Assembly (NCBI GenBank): GCA_902792855.1
Contig: CADBBP010000004.1
Coordinates: 1 to 46,933 of the forward strand
Source of the DNA: an uncultured Prevotellaceae bacterium
GTDB lineage: Bacteria; Bacteroidota; Bacteroidia; Bacteroidales; Bacteroidaceae
Direction of reading: 5' to 3'
Length of the DNA: 46,933 bases
Shown here: positions 24,596-34,738 of the stretch, piece after piece
Layout: each line of letters begins with the position of its first letter
Position numbering within the stretch: the stretch's first letter is position 1
Position numbers and translations under genes: made by a program
Notes under the pieces: model-generated
Told to the model about the DNA's origin: nothing
Seen by the model: only the letters and a program-made list of their open reading frames with translations
Database searches by the model: none

Positions 24596-27500
24596 ATGAA
24601 CAACAAGACGATGATGCTGCTGCTCGTGGCAGTATGCTGCGTTCTTCCCGTCAAGGCGCAACGAAAAACCGATGTGCTGGATCGCGGTCTTGTGGCTGTA
24701 CCCACAGGATCCACCTCTGGCTCCACCACCAACTTTGTCAGTTGGAGGCGTACAGCAGAGGAGTACTACAACACCACCTACAACCTCTATCGCGATAGTA
24801 CTCGTATCGCGACAGGACTCACCAAGAGTAGTTATGACGACCCAAGAGGCACCACGTCCTCCTCATACCAGGTGGCTGCCGTTGTCAACGGCGTGGAGCA
24901 GACCAGGAGCGCCGCCATCACTCCTTGGAAACAGTATGTTTACAAACTCGGCGTGAGGTGCCCCACCGGTTATATAGACATTCCTTTGGCCAAGGTATAT
25001 GACCGCTCCACACCAGCCAAGGACGTCACTGCCCACTATGAGCCCAACGACGCAGAGATGGCCGACCTCAATGGCGATGGAGACCTCGAAATCATCATCA
25101 AGCGACTCAATGTCATCGATGCAGGGAGCGTAGATGCCAACGGAAACAGCAAAGACCTCTATGCCACCAATTCCAAGGAATTTGTCGTCATCGACGCTTA
25201 CGACGTCAATTGGCAGACAGGTGCCGCCACCTTGCTGTGGCGCATCGACTGCGGCCCCAACATGGTGAGCATGAATTCCACAGAAATCAACATCATCGCA
25301 TACGACTGGGACGGAGATGGAAAGGCGGAGGTCGTCTTGCGCGGAGCTGATGACATGATCGTGTATGGTTCCAACGGCCAAACCAAATTATACACCATCG
25401 GAGTGGCCGGGGCCAACTATCGCAGCAGCATGACAAGCCACACTGATGCTCAATATGCTTGGACGAAGGACGGACCGGAATACCTCATTTATATGAACGG
25501 CCTCACTGGCACTCTCTACCAACAGATGGAATACCCCTTGAAACGCTTGGAAAGTGGGGAAACCAACCTCAATAACGCTTGGGGGGATGGCTATGGACAT
25601 CGCTCCACCAAGCATTTTCTCGGAGCACCCGTGCTTGACGGGCGAAACGCATCCCTCTTTCTCGCAAGGGGCATCTACACGAGACACAAGATGATTGCCA
25701 TGGACCTCAACAAAAGCACGCACAAGTGGAGCACAAGATGGACATGGAGCAACAATACCAAAGGAAGCAAATGGTATGGACAAGGAAACCACAACTACAT
25801 CATTGCCGATGTGGACTGGGATGGACGTGACGAAATCATCTACGGCTCCATGTGCATCGATGACAATGGCAAGGGACTATCCACCACGGGATTAGGACAC
25901 GGCGATGCCATGCACTGCTCTGACTTCGACCCCTACCGTCACGGACAGGAGCTTTTCGCATGCAATGAGGATAACCCCAATATGAATTATCGCGATGCCA
26001 CCACCAGCAAAATCTACTATAGGTCGGTGGGCTCCAAAGACGACGGTCGAGCCATAATGGCCAATCTCACCAAAAACTATCCGGGATGCATCGGTCGCTC
26101 TGTCAACACCGACCTTATTTCATCCGTTACTGACAACGTGGCGTTCACCGCACCCACCGACGATGGAAATGCACTTCATTGGGGGAACCTCAATTTCCGC
26201 ATCTATTGGGATGGTGACCTCTGTTCTGAAATCCTCGACAGCCCCGGTACAGCCAAAGAGGCTGCTATCTATGACGCCGATGATGGTCGCCTTTTCACCT
26301 CAAGCGGCTGCAACTTGAACAACGACTCAAAAAACAACCCCTGTTTCCAGGGCGACATCATCGGTGACTGGAGGGAGGAAATCGTGGTGCGATGCGGCAC
26401 AAACCTGCGTGTCTATACCAGCGGCATGAGCACCAGCTACAACATACCCACCCTCTGGCACGACCACCAATACAGACAGGCCATGGTGTGGCAGATGATG
26501 GCTTATAACCAGCCGCCTCACACCAGCTTCTTCCTTGGGGAGATGGAGGGATACACCGTGGCACCGCCACCTTATTCCATGACTGGACGCACTGAAATCA
26601 CCTCCGGCGGCACCATCGGCACCGACAGCAACGGAAAGCATGTCATCCTCTGCAACACAGGAAACATGAGTGCCACCATCGCCAACGGTGCACAGCCCGC
26701 CGTCATCACCGTCAATGCACCCACATGGGTGCAGGGCAACGACGGAGGAGTCATCAACACCACTACCTACACTCATTCGCTCAACGGCTCGCCGCTTAGT
26801 GGGGCAACATGCCTCACCAAGCAGGGCGATGGCGTGCTCAACTTGGTGAATGCCACGCACACGAACACCGGCAAAACCGAAATTTGGGCTGGCACGCTCA
26901 ACTTCGATGGTACGCTCGCGGCAAGCCCCGTGACGCTGCACCGCCACACCACGCTCAACACCGACGGTGGTGGCTTCCCCGCCGGCATCACCATGGAATA
27001 TGGGGCCACGCTCAACGTGGGTGGAGCCGCCAGCGGGAAAGTCGGCACTGTGCAGGCTGGCACACTTTCCATGGGATACGGAGCACGAGTGGTGCTTGAC
27101 TACAATGGGACCGACAACACGCAACATGACTGGCTCAACGCCACTACGCTCAAACTTGATGTCTCCAAGGTGGGGGTGGCAGCGTGGGAGGATTTTGGTC
27201 CCCAATACATCGTACCCGTCATACAGCTGAGATTTAAAAACACCCTGCCCAACGGGATTTATCCCATTGGAAATGTGGAAAATGTCATCGGCGACATCTC
27301 GAAAGTCCGTATCGAAAGCACGGGCATCGCAGCATCGGCAATTACACTTGTGCACCAGGACGGACAACTCTGCTTTGAGGTGGGAGGATTGCCTGCTGCC
27401 AACGCACCCACTTTCGCACTCTCTGGCATGAATGCTTGCGACCTCAGCTCCATCTATCCCAACCTCCCGGGAAGCAGCAACAGCTACCTGCCTGTCGTCA

Positions 27501-28972
27501 CCATCAACAGAACGAAAACCGAGAATGCCACTCCTGTTCTCAGTGCCACCTTCACCGCGCTTGACGGAACAGTAACCAACTTGGGCAGAGAGGGCACTAC
27601 CAAGTTCTTGGAAGAGAACTACGAAAGCGCCACGGGAGTCGGCGACTGGGTGTTTGGCTGTACAGGCACGCTCATCACGGGAAACGCTACCTACGGCAAC
27701 CATGTCAGCATTGCATCTGAAAACTCCAGTGGGAACCGCAGGTCGTACAAGACGTTCTACACCACGGGCGAAAACCCTTATGGCGATGCAAAGACATATA
27801 CCGTGGAGTTCGACGCGCTCTTCCATCGAACCAATACCGGCAACATCAACGAATTGGTGCTCTTTGGAGAGGGAGCCGCCATGCCGGCTATCAATACCTA
27901 TTTCAACAACGCATCAAGCAATTATCTTTTCCGCCTCACAGGTGGAGCCAACAACACCAACTATGGCGTGGATGGCAAGAGTGAAACGGCTTCCATCGGA
28001 GACGCTTGGTGCCACTACACCATCACCATCGACAGGCAGGCGAGAACAGTGAAATATACCGTGAAAAGCGGTGGCGTGACAAAACTCTCCGGCTCTTATA
28101 CCGCCAACAACGAGGCTAATATGAATGTCCAGGGCATCGGCATCACATTGGGAAGGGCTTGGTCGTATGCCTACATCGACAACATCGTCGTGCAGTCGGA
28201 GGGTGTGGACCTCTCCACATACGCCTTCACGCAGCCCGGTACGCTCACCGTCACTGCCACCCTCGACGAGGAGGCTGGATATGGACCGGCAACGGCCTCA
28301 TACGTTGCCGACATCCCCTACAAATGCCTCTATGAAAGTCCTGACTACAACACCATCCCTGTTGCAAGCGCAGCAGAGGTCTTGGGCAGCGACCTGTGGT
28401 ACACCAATGAAAACACCAGCGTGGATGCCAGGGGATGGACACGCTTCGCCAACTGGGCCAACATCACCTACGCCTTCGCCATCAACAGGGTGAACAGCGC
28501 GAATGAAACCATGTATGTGGACCAGGACAAGAAACTTTGGGTGGACTACACGGGATCACAACAAGCTTTGCACCTCGTGGAGGGCTACGGACTGGCACAA
28601 AGCGGTGGCTCCACTTTCCACGCCATCAACATGGGCGACGAGAGAGCCATCCTCTACCATCGCTATGACTTCAGCCTTGGAAAGGATGCCAACATCATGG
28701 AGGCTTATTTCCAAGGAAAGGAGGAAGGTACCTACGACTACGAGATAGGAAACGGTGCGTTGCAGAAATTTGCCGCCTACGTGCCAATTGAGGCACTGTG
28801 GGGGGATGTCAACCACGATGGAAATGTCTCCATTTCGGATATCACCCTGATTGTGGATTACATCCTCGGCAATTCCAATATCGTGGTGTTTGAAGAGACC
28901 GACCTCAACCAAGACGGCATCGTGAGCATCGCAGACATCACCCTCCTCGTGGATCACATTCTTGGTATGTGA
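24596..28972 (+). CDS. secreted PL11 rhamnogalacturonan lyase with C-terminal dockerin repeats
   Basis: 1458 residues. Signal peptide 1-21 (ends VKAQ). A fibronectin-like N-terminal domain (about 25-115) leads into the eight-bladed PL11 propeller (about 116-670) with calcium-binding DLNGDGD, DWDGDGKAE and DVDWDGRDE repeats and the conserved GHGDAMHCSDFDP and GDIIGDWREE blocks. PL11 enzymes cleave the rhamnogalacturonan I backbone of pectin by beta-elimination. Then come a beta-helix-like passenger segment (about 740-870, GDGVLNLVNATHTNTGKTEI), a LamG-like domain (about 1000-1200), and two dockerin-type calcium repeats (from ~1399: GDVNHDGNVSISD, DLNQDGIVSIAD). No pectin locus surrounds it. 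Confidence 0.9.
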   Translation: MNNKTMMLLLVAVCCVLPVKAQRKTDVLDRGLVAVPTGSTSGSTTNFVSWRRTAEEYYNTTYNLYRDSTRIATGLTKSSYDDPRGTTSSSYQVAAVVNGVEQTRSAAITPWKQYVYKLGVRCPTGYIDIPLAKVYDRSTPAKDVTAHYEPNDAEMADLNGDGDLEIIIKRLNVIDAGSVDANGNSKDLYATNSKEFVVIDAYDVNWQTGAATLLWRIDCGPNMVSMNSTEINIIAYDWDGDGKAEVVLRGADDMIVYGSNGQTKLYTIGVAGANYRSSMTSHTDAQYAWTKDGPEYLIYMNGLTGTLYQQMEYPLKRLESGETNLNNAWGDGYGHRSTKHFLGAPVLDGRNASLFLARGIYTRHKMIAMDLNKSTHKWSTRWTWSNNTKGSKWYGQGNHNYIIADVDWDGRDEIIYGSMCIDDNGKGLSTTGLGHGDAMHCSDFDPYRHGQELFACNEDNPNMNYRDATTSKIYYRSVGSKDDGRAIMANLTKNYPGCIGRSVNTDLISSVTDNVAFTAPTDDGNALHWGNLNFRIYWDGDLCSEILDSPGTAKEAAIYDADDGRLFTSSGCNLNNDSKNNPCFQGDIIGDWREEIVVRCGTNLRVYTSGMSTSYNIPTLWHDHQYRQAMVWQMMAYNQPPHTSFFLGEMEGYTVAPPPYSMTGRTEITSGGTIGTDSNGKHVILCNTGNMSATIANGAQPAVITVNAPTWVQGNDGGVINTTTYTHSLNGSPLSGATCLTKQGDGVLNLVNATHTNTGKTEIWAGTLNFDGTLAASPVTLHRHTTLNTDGGGFPAGITMEYGATLNVGGAASGKVGTVQAGTLSMGYGARVVLDYNGTDNTQHDWLNATTLKLDVSKVGVAAWEDFGPQYIVPVIQLRFKNTLPNGIYPIGNVENVIGDISKVRIESTGIAASAITLVHQDGQLCFEVGGLPAANAPTFALSGMNACDLSSIYPNLPGSSNSYLPVVTINRTKTENATPVLSATFTALDGTVTNLGREGTTKFLEENYESATGVGDWVFGCTGTLITGNATYGNHVSIASENSSGNRRSYKTFYTTGENPYGDAKTYTVEFDALFHRTNTGNINELVLFGEGAAMPAINTYFNNASSNYLFRLTGGANNTNYGVDGKSETASIGDAWCHYTITIDRQARTVKYTVKSGGVTKLSGSYTANNEANMNVQGIGITLGRAWSYAYIDNIVVQSEGVDLSTYAFTQPGTLTVTATLDEEAGYGPATASYVADIPYKCLYESPDYNTIPVASAAEVLGSDLWYTNENTSVDARGWTRFANWANITYAFAINRVNSANETMYVDQDKKLWVDYTGSQQALHLVEGYGLAQSGGSTFHAINMGDERAILYHRYDFSLGKDANIMEAYFQGKEEGTYDYEIGNGALQKFAAYVPIEALWGDVNHDGNVSISDITLIVDYILGNSNIVVFEETDLNQDGIVSIADITLLVDHILGM

Positions 28973-28990
28973 TGTTGTACATGGCATATC

Positions 28991-29020
28991 AAAAGCGCAC
29001 CCCGATTGGGGTGCGCTTTT
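28991..29020. terminator. bidirectional terminator between convergent dockerin-protein genes
   Basis: AAAAGCGCACCCC (28991-29003) and GGGGTGCGCTTTT (29008-29020), 13 bp perfect with a GATT loop. A-rich on one side and T-rich on the other, so it works for both strands. It lies between the PL11 gene (ends 28972) and the convergent gene (ends 29066). Confidence 0.9.
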
Positions 29021-29065
29021 GCGTTAGTATTGTATTGGAGTAATCAGAAAATCTGATTGCACCGA

Positions 29066-30799
29066 TTATTGGCCGAGCAAGATATCGACGATGAGGGAGA
29101 CGTCGGTGATGTTCACATCGCCGTCTTCGTTGACATCGGCATTCTCCAAGACGATGAAGTCGTCGGCACCGCTGAGCACATATTCCACTGCGATGGAAAC
29201 GTCGGTGATGTTCACCAGGCCGTCGCCGTTGGCATCGCCGATGAGCTTTGTGACAGGAGCTTTCTTTACCTTGAACACGATGTCGTCGAAGTAGTAGTTG
29301 TTGGCTTCCTTCAGCACGGCAAGGTTGAAGGCGATGGTGTGCATCTCGTTGCTCTTGCTGTAGTTCGGGTCATCTTGAGGACGATATACTTGGTTCTCGG
29401 TGATAGTGCCAGTCTTCTTGATTGTCACCCATTGGTCAGAGAAGGAGATGTTGCCCAGCATGTTATAGAAATTGTACTCGCCTGGATGGTTTTGAGCTTG
29501 GGTCTGGGCGGTGGCTGCCTTGTCGGCACGAACCCTGAAGGTAATCATGTATTCGTCGCCAGGTTGCAACTTGTCAGCCACGGTGATGAAGAACTGGCTG
29601 TCCCAGTCATCGATGGTTTCTTTACCCTCTGGAATGTCTCTCGATGTCACGATGATGCACTTGTTGTTTGCGTCTGTCGGGTCAACAACGAGACGGGATG
29701 CACCCCAATATTCCTCGTCGGTAGTGTACTCTTTGCTGACGTAGTTGGTCGTTTCGTCACCTTCGCAGTTTCCATTGGTGATGAGGTCGGTGTAGTCTTC
29801 GTAATTTTCCTGTTTGGGCTTCAGAATAAGGACGCTGATGTCGTCGAAATAGTATTTGTTGGCCTCTTTCAGCACGGCGAGGTTGAAGGCGATGGTGTGC
29901 AGTTCGTTGCTATAATTCGGATCTTGGCCATAAACTTGCTCTTCGCTGATGGTGCCGGTTTTTTCTATATCCGCCCATTCGGTTGTGAATGGGATGTCTC
30001 CGAGGAATGCCCAGTGAATGTATCCACCCGGTTGGTTGTGAGCCTGGGTCTGGGCAGTAGCCTCCTTTTCGGCCCGTACCCTGAAAGTGACGCGATATTT
30101 GTCACCCGGTTCCAGCTTCTCAGCAACAGTGATGAAGAACTGGCTGTCATAATCTGTGATAGTTTCTTCGCCCTCGGGAATGTCTTCAGACACCACCTCG
30201 ATGCACTTGTTGCTGGCATCTGTCGGGTCTGTAACAATACGGGAGGGACCCCAACTCTGAGAGCCGGTAACATACTCTTTACTGACATAGTTCGACACTT
30301 CGTCGCCCTCGCAGTTGCCATTTTTGATCAGCTCGGTGTACTCGCTGTAGTCAACGGGTTCATCTGCCACCACCAAGTAGATGGCTTTGATGACAATGGT
30401 GGCTTCACCTGAAGCTTGCAATGCAATTTGACTGACATAAGATACATCCTTGTCATCAAATGACATCTCAACAGAAGTGCTGCCGGTGCCACAGCCTTGG
30501 GTGTAACCATCTTGTCCTTCGTTTCTCATGAGATTGATCTGGGTGTAGAACGGAGTAGGTTCTGCAAATTCAAACACCACTTTGCCATACCCCGACCAGT
30601 CTTCACCACCAATCCAAGCTGCCACACCGCCCCATTGGACGGAATTGAAGGTGATGACACCGTTTTCGTTGGTCATGGATTCATTTCCGTTCCAACAGTA
30701 AGCGAAACGGCCTAAAATGTCCACTTTGTCGCCAGGTTTCTGGGCAAAAGATGTCAATGCCACAATGGCAATTACGAATAAAGTCGATAATCTTTTCAT
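29066..30799 (-). CDS. secreted protein with duplicated carbohydrate-binding modules and dockerin
   Basis: 577 residues from the ATG at 30799 (MKRLSTLF); another ATG two codons upstream (30805) is also possible. Type I signal peptide ending SFAQ, an N-terminal beta-sandwich (about 25-145) that looks like a carbohydrate-binding module, then two copies of a ~175-residue CBM4/9-like domain (about 154-328 and 336-513), which share long near-identical blocks such as TIAFNLAVLKEAN and NGNCEGDE. Two dockerin-type calcium repeats end the protein (about 521-577: GDANGDGLVNITD, DVNEDGDVNITD). No catalytic domain is recognised. The role is probably glycan binding at or outside the cell surface. Confidence 0.82.
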   Translation of the reverse strand: MKRLSTLFVIAIVALTSFAQKPGDKVDILGRFAYCWNGNESMTNENGVITFNSVQWGGVAAWIGGEDWSGYGKVVFEFAEPTPFYTQINLMRNEGQDGYTQGCGTGSTSVEMSFDDKDVSYVSQIALQASGEATIVIKAIYLVVADEPVDYSEYTELIKNGNCEGDEVSNYVSKEYVTGSQSWGPSRIVTDPTDASNKCIEVVSEDIPEGEETITDYDSQFFITVAEKLEPGDKYRVTFRVRAEKEATAQTQAHNQPGGYIHWAFLGDIPFTTEWADIEKTGTISEEQVYGQDPNYSNELHTIAFNLAVLKEANKYYFDDISVLILKPKQENYEDYTDLITNGNCEGDETTNYVSKEYTTDEEYWGASRLVVDPTDANNKCIIVTSRDIPEGKETIDDWDSQFFITVADKLQPGDEYMITFRVRADKAATAQTQAQNHPGEYNFYNMLGNISFSDQWVTIKKTGTITENQVYRPQDDPNYSKSNEMHTIAFNLAVLKEANNYYFDDIVFKVKKAPVTKLIGDANGDGLVNITDVSIAVEYVLSGADDFIVLENADVNEDGDVNITDVSLIVDILLGQ

Positions 30800-30860
30800 A
30801 AGCATTGTTTTTGTTAGTTAAAATATGATAGATATAAGATTTTTATTCCATATTAGACGG

Positions 30861-30868
30861 CAAAGATA
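30861..30868 (-). promoter_or_regulatory. -7 promoter element of the CBM-dockerin gene
   Basis: TATCTTTG on the minus strand matches TAnnTTTG, about 60 nt before the ATG at 30799. The rest of the 30806-31064 gap is AT-rich and holds nothing else recognisable. Confidence 0.45.
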
Positions 30869-31064
30869 ACCTTTTTTCGTGACCTTTATTTTTTACATTG
30901 TCACCAAAACTTTTAGTGATGTAACATTTGGCAAAAAAAAGAATAAAAATCAAGAAAATGATGGGTTTCTCATCCTTCAACGGTCAAAATCCCATTTTCT
31001 TGTCAGAGTTTGTAGTTTCTTTCTTCTCCTTTATCAAGAACGGCTGTTTTCCAAATTATTATGG

Positions 31065-33905
31065 TTATGACCCTTTTTCCATTCCCAACTCGCGACGGAG
31101 AAACTCAGCGGTATAGCCTTTCCCGGAAAGGGCCACTTCTTCCGGTGTGCCGGTGACTACTACCGTGCCACCGTTGCGGCCTCCCTCCGGGCCCATGTCG
31201 ATGATGTAGTCGGCCAGTTTTATCACGTCGAGGTTGTGCTCTATCACCACCACGGTGTTGCCGCGGTCCACCAGTCGCTGCAGCACGTCCATGAGGATGC
31301 GTATGTCCTCGAAATGCAGACCCGTGGTGGGCTCGTCGAGGATGTAAAGCGTCTTCCCCGTGTCGCGCTTCGACAACTCGGTGGCCAGTTTCACACGCTG
31401 GCTCTCGCCGCCGGAGAGGGTGGTGGAGGGTTGCCCTAATTTGACGTACCCCAACCCCACGTCCTGGATGGTCTTGATTTTGTGAAGGATGTTCGGCACA
31501 TTCTCGAAGAACTCCACCGCCTGGTTGATGGTCATGTCGAGCACGTCGGCTATCGATTTCCCTTTGTACCTCACCTCCAAGGTCTCGCGGTTGTAGCGCT
31601 TGCCGTGGCATGTCTCGCAGGGCACCATCACGTCGGGGAGGAAGTTCATCTCGATGTTTCGGTAACCGTTGCCGCCACAGGTCTCGCAGCGGCCGCCCTT
31701 CACGTTGAAGGAGAAGCGACCGGGTTTGTATCCGCGGATTTTCGCCTCAGGCAGACCCACGAAAAGGGAGCGGATGTCGCTGAACACGCCGGTGTAGGTG
31801 GCGGGGTTCGACCGGGGGGTGCGCCCGATGGGCGACTGGTCCACGTTCACCACCTTGTCCACCAAGTCCATGCCTTCGATGCTGTCGTAGGGCATGGGCG
31901 TTTTCAGCGAGCGGTAGAAATGCTGCGAGAGGATGGGCTGCAGCGTCTCGTTCACCAACGTCGATTTACCCGAGCCGCTCACACCTGTCACCACGATGAG
32001 CTTGCCCAAGGGGAATTCCACATCCACGCTCCGAAGGTTGTTGCCGCGGGCGCCGCGTATCCACAGGCTCTTGCCCTTGCTCTCGCGGCGGTGCTCGGGC
32101 AGGTCGATGCTCCTCTCTCCGTTGAGGTATTGGCTGGTGATGGTGTGCTCGCGCATCATCTCGTCGATGGAGCCTTGGAACACCACCTCACCGCCCTTGC
32201 GGCCCGCCTTGGGGCCGATGTCCACGATGTAGTCGGCAGAGAGCATCATATCCTTGTCGTGCTCCACCACGATGACGGTGTTGCCGATGTCGCGCAGTTG
32301 CTTCAGGCTGTTGATGAGTTTGGTGTTGTCGCGCTGGTGGAGGCCGATGCTTGGCTCGTCGAGGATGTATAGCACATGCACCAGTTGCGAGCCGATTTGC
32401 GTGGCTAAGCGGATGCGCTGGCTTTCGCCGCCGGAGAGGGAGGCCGAAGGACGGTTGAGCGACAGGTAGTCGAGGCCCACTTCCAAGAGGAAGTCGAGGC
32501 GTGTGCGGATTTCCTTGAGAATTTCCTGGGCGATTTTGCTCTCCTTGCTCCCAAGGTGGCGCTCTGCCTCGTCGAGCCACTCGCGCAATTGGCTGATGTC
32601 CATGTCGCACGCCTCGGCGATGTTCTTGTCCCAGATGCGGAAGGAGCGGGACTCGCGGTTGAGGCGCTGCCCTTGGCATTCAGGGCATTGGCTGGTGGCC
32701 ATGAACTGCTCCGCCCATTTCTGTCCACTGGCGCTGTCGTCGTTGTCCATCACCTGGCGCAGGTATTTCACCACACCGTCGAAATGCACGAAATAGTCGC
32801 TCGACGTGTGTACAAGTTCCTTGGCGATGCGGATGGAGTTGAGGGAGCCGTATAGCACTTCGTTGAGAGCCTCGGAGGGGATGTCGGCCACGGCGGTCTT
32901 CACACTGCAGTCATATTGGTGGAGGATGGCGTCCACCTGCCAGAAAATCATCTGGTTGCGGTATTTCCCCAATGGCACGATGGCGCCGTCGGCGATGGAG
33001 AGGCTGCGGTCGGGGATGACCTTGTTGAGGTCAATCATGTTGATGTAGCCCAGACCCTTGCAGTTGGGGCAGGCTCCCTCGGGGGAGTTGAACGAGAAGC
33101 GGTTGGGAGCGGGGTCGGCATAGGAGATGCCGGTGGTGGGGCACATGAGGCGCTTGGAGTAGCTGCGCACGCTGTCATCATCCCTGTCGAGCACCATCAC
33201 GATGCCTTCGCCAAGGCGCATCGCGGTGTCCACGCTGCGGCGCAGGCGTTCATCGCTCTTTCCCTGCACCTTCAACTTGTCCACCACCACTTCGATGTTG
33301 TGGTTTTTGTAGCGGTCCACCTTCATCCCGCGTGTGATTTCCAACACTTCGCCGTCAACGCGGATGTAGAGGTAGCCCTTGCGGCGCATGCTCTCGAAAA
33401 GTTCGCGGTAGTGACCTTTGCGCTGACGCACGAGGGGTGCGAGGATGTAGATGGCGTGGCCGTCGTAGCGGGAAAGCACCATGCTGAGCACCTTCTCCTC
33501 CGTGTATTTCACCATCTCCTCGCCGGTGTGGTAGCTGTAGGCGGTGCCGGCGCGCGCCCACAGGAGGCGCATGTAATCGTAAACCTCCGTCGTGGTGCCC
33601 ACCGTGGAGCGGGGATTTTTGTTCGTCGTCTTCTGCTCGATGCTGATGACGGGGCTAAGACCGGTAATCTTGTCCACGTCGGGGCGTTCCAGACCGCCGA
33701 GGAAGTTGCGGGCGTAGGCAGAGAAAGTCTCAATATAGCGCCGCTGGCCCTCGGCATAGATGGTGTCGAAAGCCAGCGATGACTTGCCGGAACCTGACAG
33801 GCCGGTGATGACCGTCAGGCTCCCACGGGGAATTTCCACGTCGATGTTCTTCAGATTGTGGACGCGGGCGCCCCAGACATTGATTTTCTCGTCCTCGCGC
33901 TCCAT
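31065..33905 (-). CDS. uvrA: excinuclease ABC subunit A
   Basis: 946 residues, normal for UvrA, the ATPase that finds damaged DNA in nucleotide excision repair and loads UvrB. Two ABC modules: Walker A GLSGSGKSS at 35-43 and GVSGSGKST in the second half, each with an LSGGESQR signature, and a zinc module CETCGGNGY...CETCHGKR in module two. In the first module the zinc motif reads CPTTG...CPNCKG, so the second cysteine of the usual first CxxC pair is replaced, which I believe is common in Bacteroidetes homologues. It starts 3 nt after the CHU_C gene stop, so the two genes are probably co-transcribed. Confidence 0.97.
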   Translation of the reverse strand: MEREDEKINVWGARVHNLKNIDVEIPRGSLTVITGLSGSGKSSLAFDTIYAEGQRRYIETFSAYARNFLGGLERPDVDKITGLSPVISIEQKTTNKNPRSTVGTTTEVYDYMRLLWARAGTAYSYHTGEEMVKYTEEKVLSMVLSRYDGHAIYILAPLVRQRKGHYRELFESMRRKGYLYIRVDGEVLEITRGMKVDRYKNHNIEVVVDKLKVQGKSDERLRRSVDTAMRLGEGIVMVLDRDDDSVRSYSKRLMCPTTGISYADPAPNRFSFNSPEGACPNCKGLGYINMIDLNKVIPDRSLSIADGAIVPLGKYRNQMIFWQVDAILHQYDCSVKTAVADIPSEALNEVLYGSLNSIRIAKELVHTSSDYFVHFDGVVKYLRQVMDNDDSASGQKWAEQFMATSQCPECQGQRLNRESRSFRIWDKNIAEACDMDISQLREWLDEAERHLGSKESKIAQEILKEIRTRLDFLLEVGLDYLSLNRPSASLSGGESQRIRLATQIGSQLVHVLYILDEPSIGLHQRDNTKLINSLKQLRDIGNTVIVVEHDKDMMLSADYIVDIGPKAGRKGGEVVFQGSIDEMMREHTITSQYLNGERSIDLPEHRRESKGKSLWIRGARGNNLRSVDVEFPLGKLIVVTGVSGSGKSTLVNETLQPILSQHFYRSLKTPMPYDSIEGMDLVDKVVNVDQSPIGRTPRSNPATYTGVFSDIRSLFVGLPEAKIRGYKPGRFSFNVKGGRCETCGGNGYRNIEMNFLPDVMVPCETCHGKRYNRETLEVRYKGKSIADVLDMTINQAVEFFENVPNILHKIKTIQDVGLGYVKLGQPSTTLSGGESQRVKLATELSKRDTGKTLYILDEPTTGLHFEDIRILMDVLQRLVDRGNTVVVIEHNLDVIKLADYIIDMGPEGGRNGGTVVVTGTPEEVALSGKGYTAEFLRRELGMEKGS

Positions 33906-33908
33906 GGG

Positions 33909-34646
33909 TCAGTTGTCGGTGGGCGTCGTGGAGGATGACGATGAACTCTCCTTCTCGCGGTAGCCTCGGAGGAGGTTGACGTCGCGGCGGATGTGGTATT
34001 GTCGGCCGTCGGAACCTTTGGCCTTGACATCGACGAAATAGACACCTTCCTTCACCGGCGTGCCGTTGTGAGTGCCGTCCCATCCACCGGCGGGGTCGTT
34101 CCACTCGTAAATCTTCTGTCCCCAGCGGTTGAAGATGATGGCCCTGAATTCCACGATGCTTTTCCACCCTTCCTTGGCGCCATAGACGTCGTTCTTTTGG
34201 TCGCCGTTGGGGGAGAAGGCGTTGGGCATCACCAGTTTGCTCTCGCTGATGGTAAGGCGGATGGGGCCTTCATGTTCCTGATTCCACCATTCGTCGGTGT
34301 AGGCCACGGTGTCGGTGCCTTGGGTGAAGATGGCATGGCAGACAATGAGGTGCGTGCCGGATTCGGTGAACGTGTATTCCGTGTCTTGTTCGTAGCGGAT
34401 GAGGTATGGCTCCTTGTTTTCGCCCTCCATGCTGAAACGCCATTCGTAATACTCGTTCCATCCGTCGGTGTTCGACGGGTTGGCTTCAAAGTGGCCCAAT
34501 ATGGGCGCGGAGTATTCCGTGCTGTCTATTTGCTCGCCGTTGGACTTGTAATAGGTGGCTATGGGGTCGATGCTGGGGTAGTCGTCCTGGGCAATGGCGC
34601 ACAGGGCACCGGACAGCAGGGTGATGATGAGGATGTAGCGTGCCAT
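33909..34646 (-). CDS. secreted protein with CHU_C (gliding-motility / T9SS type B) sorting domain
   Basis: 245 residues. Signal peptide 1-19 (ends CAIAQ). An N-terminal beta domain (about 20-150, PKD-like, LIVCHAIFTQG) is followed by a C-terminal CHU_C domain of ~85 residues with PNAFSPNGDQKND, IFNRWGQKIYEW and WDGTHNGTPVKEGVYF. This C-terminal domain directs proteins through the type IX secretion system. Its place 3 nt upstream of uvrA is surprising for a surface protein; shared transcription does not imply shared function. Confidence 0.87.
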   Translation of the reverse strand: MARYILIITLLSGALCAIAQDDYPSIDPIATYYKSNGEQIDSTEYSAPILGHFEANPSNTDGWNEYYEWRFSMEGENKEPYLIRYEQDTEYTFTESGTHLIVCHAIFTQGTDTVAYTDEWWNQEHEGPIRLTISESKLVMPNAFSPNGDQKNDVYGAKEGWKSIVEFRAIIFNRWGQKIYEWNDPAGGWDGTHNGTPVKEGVYFVDVKAKGSDGRQYHIRRDVNLLRGYREKESSSSSSTTPTDN

Positions 34647-34738
34647 GGTGATGCTTGTTTTTATTACAAACGCGAAAAAGGGCGGAAAAGTTTGTCGTAA
34701 CGTGCGCTTTATGTTTTTTTAAGGGATGCCCGGCGCAA

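Noticed and set aside
26327..27826. 499-codon minus-strand frame inside the PL11 gene
   Set aside because: Antisense shadow of the lyase; no domain and no promoter.
29057..30412. 451-codon plus-strand frame opposite the CBM-dockerin gene
   Set aside because: Shadow; repeats in it mirror the duplicated domains on the other strand, and the terminator lies just upstream.
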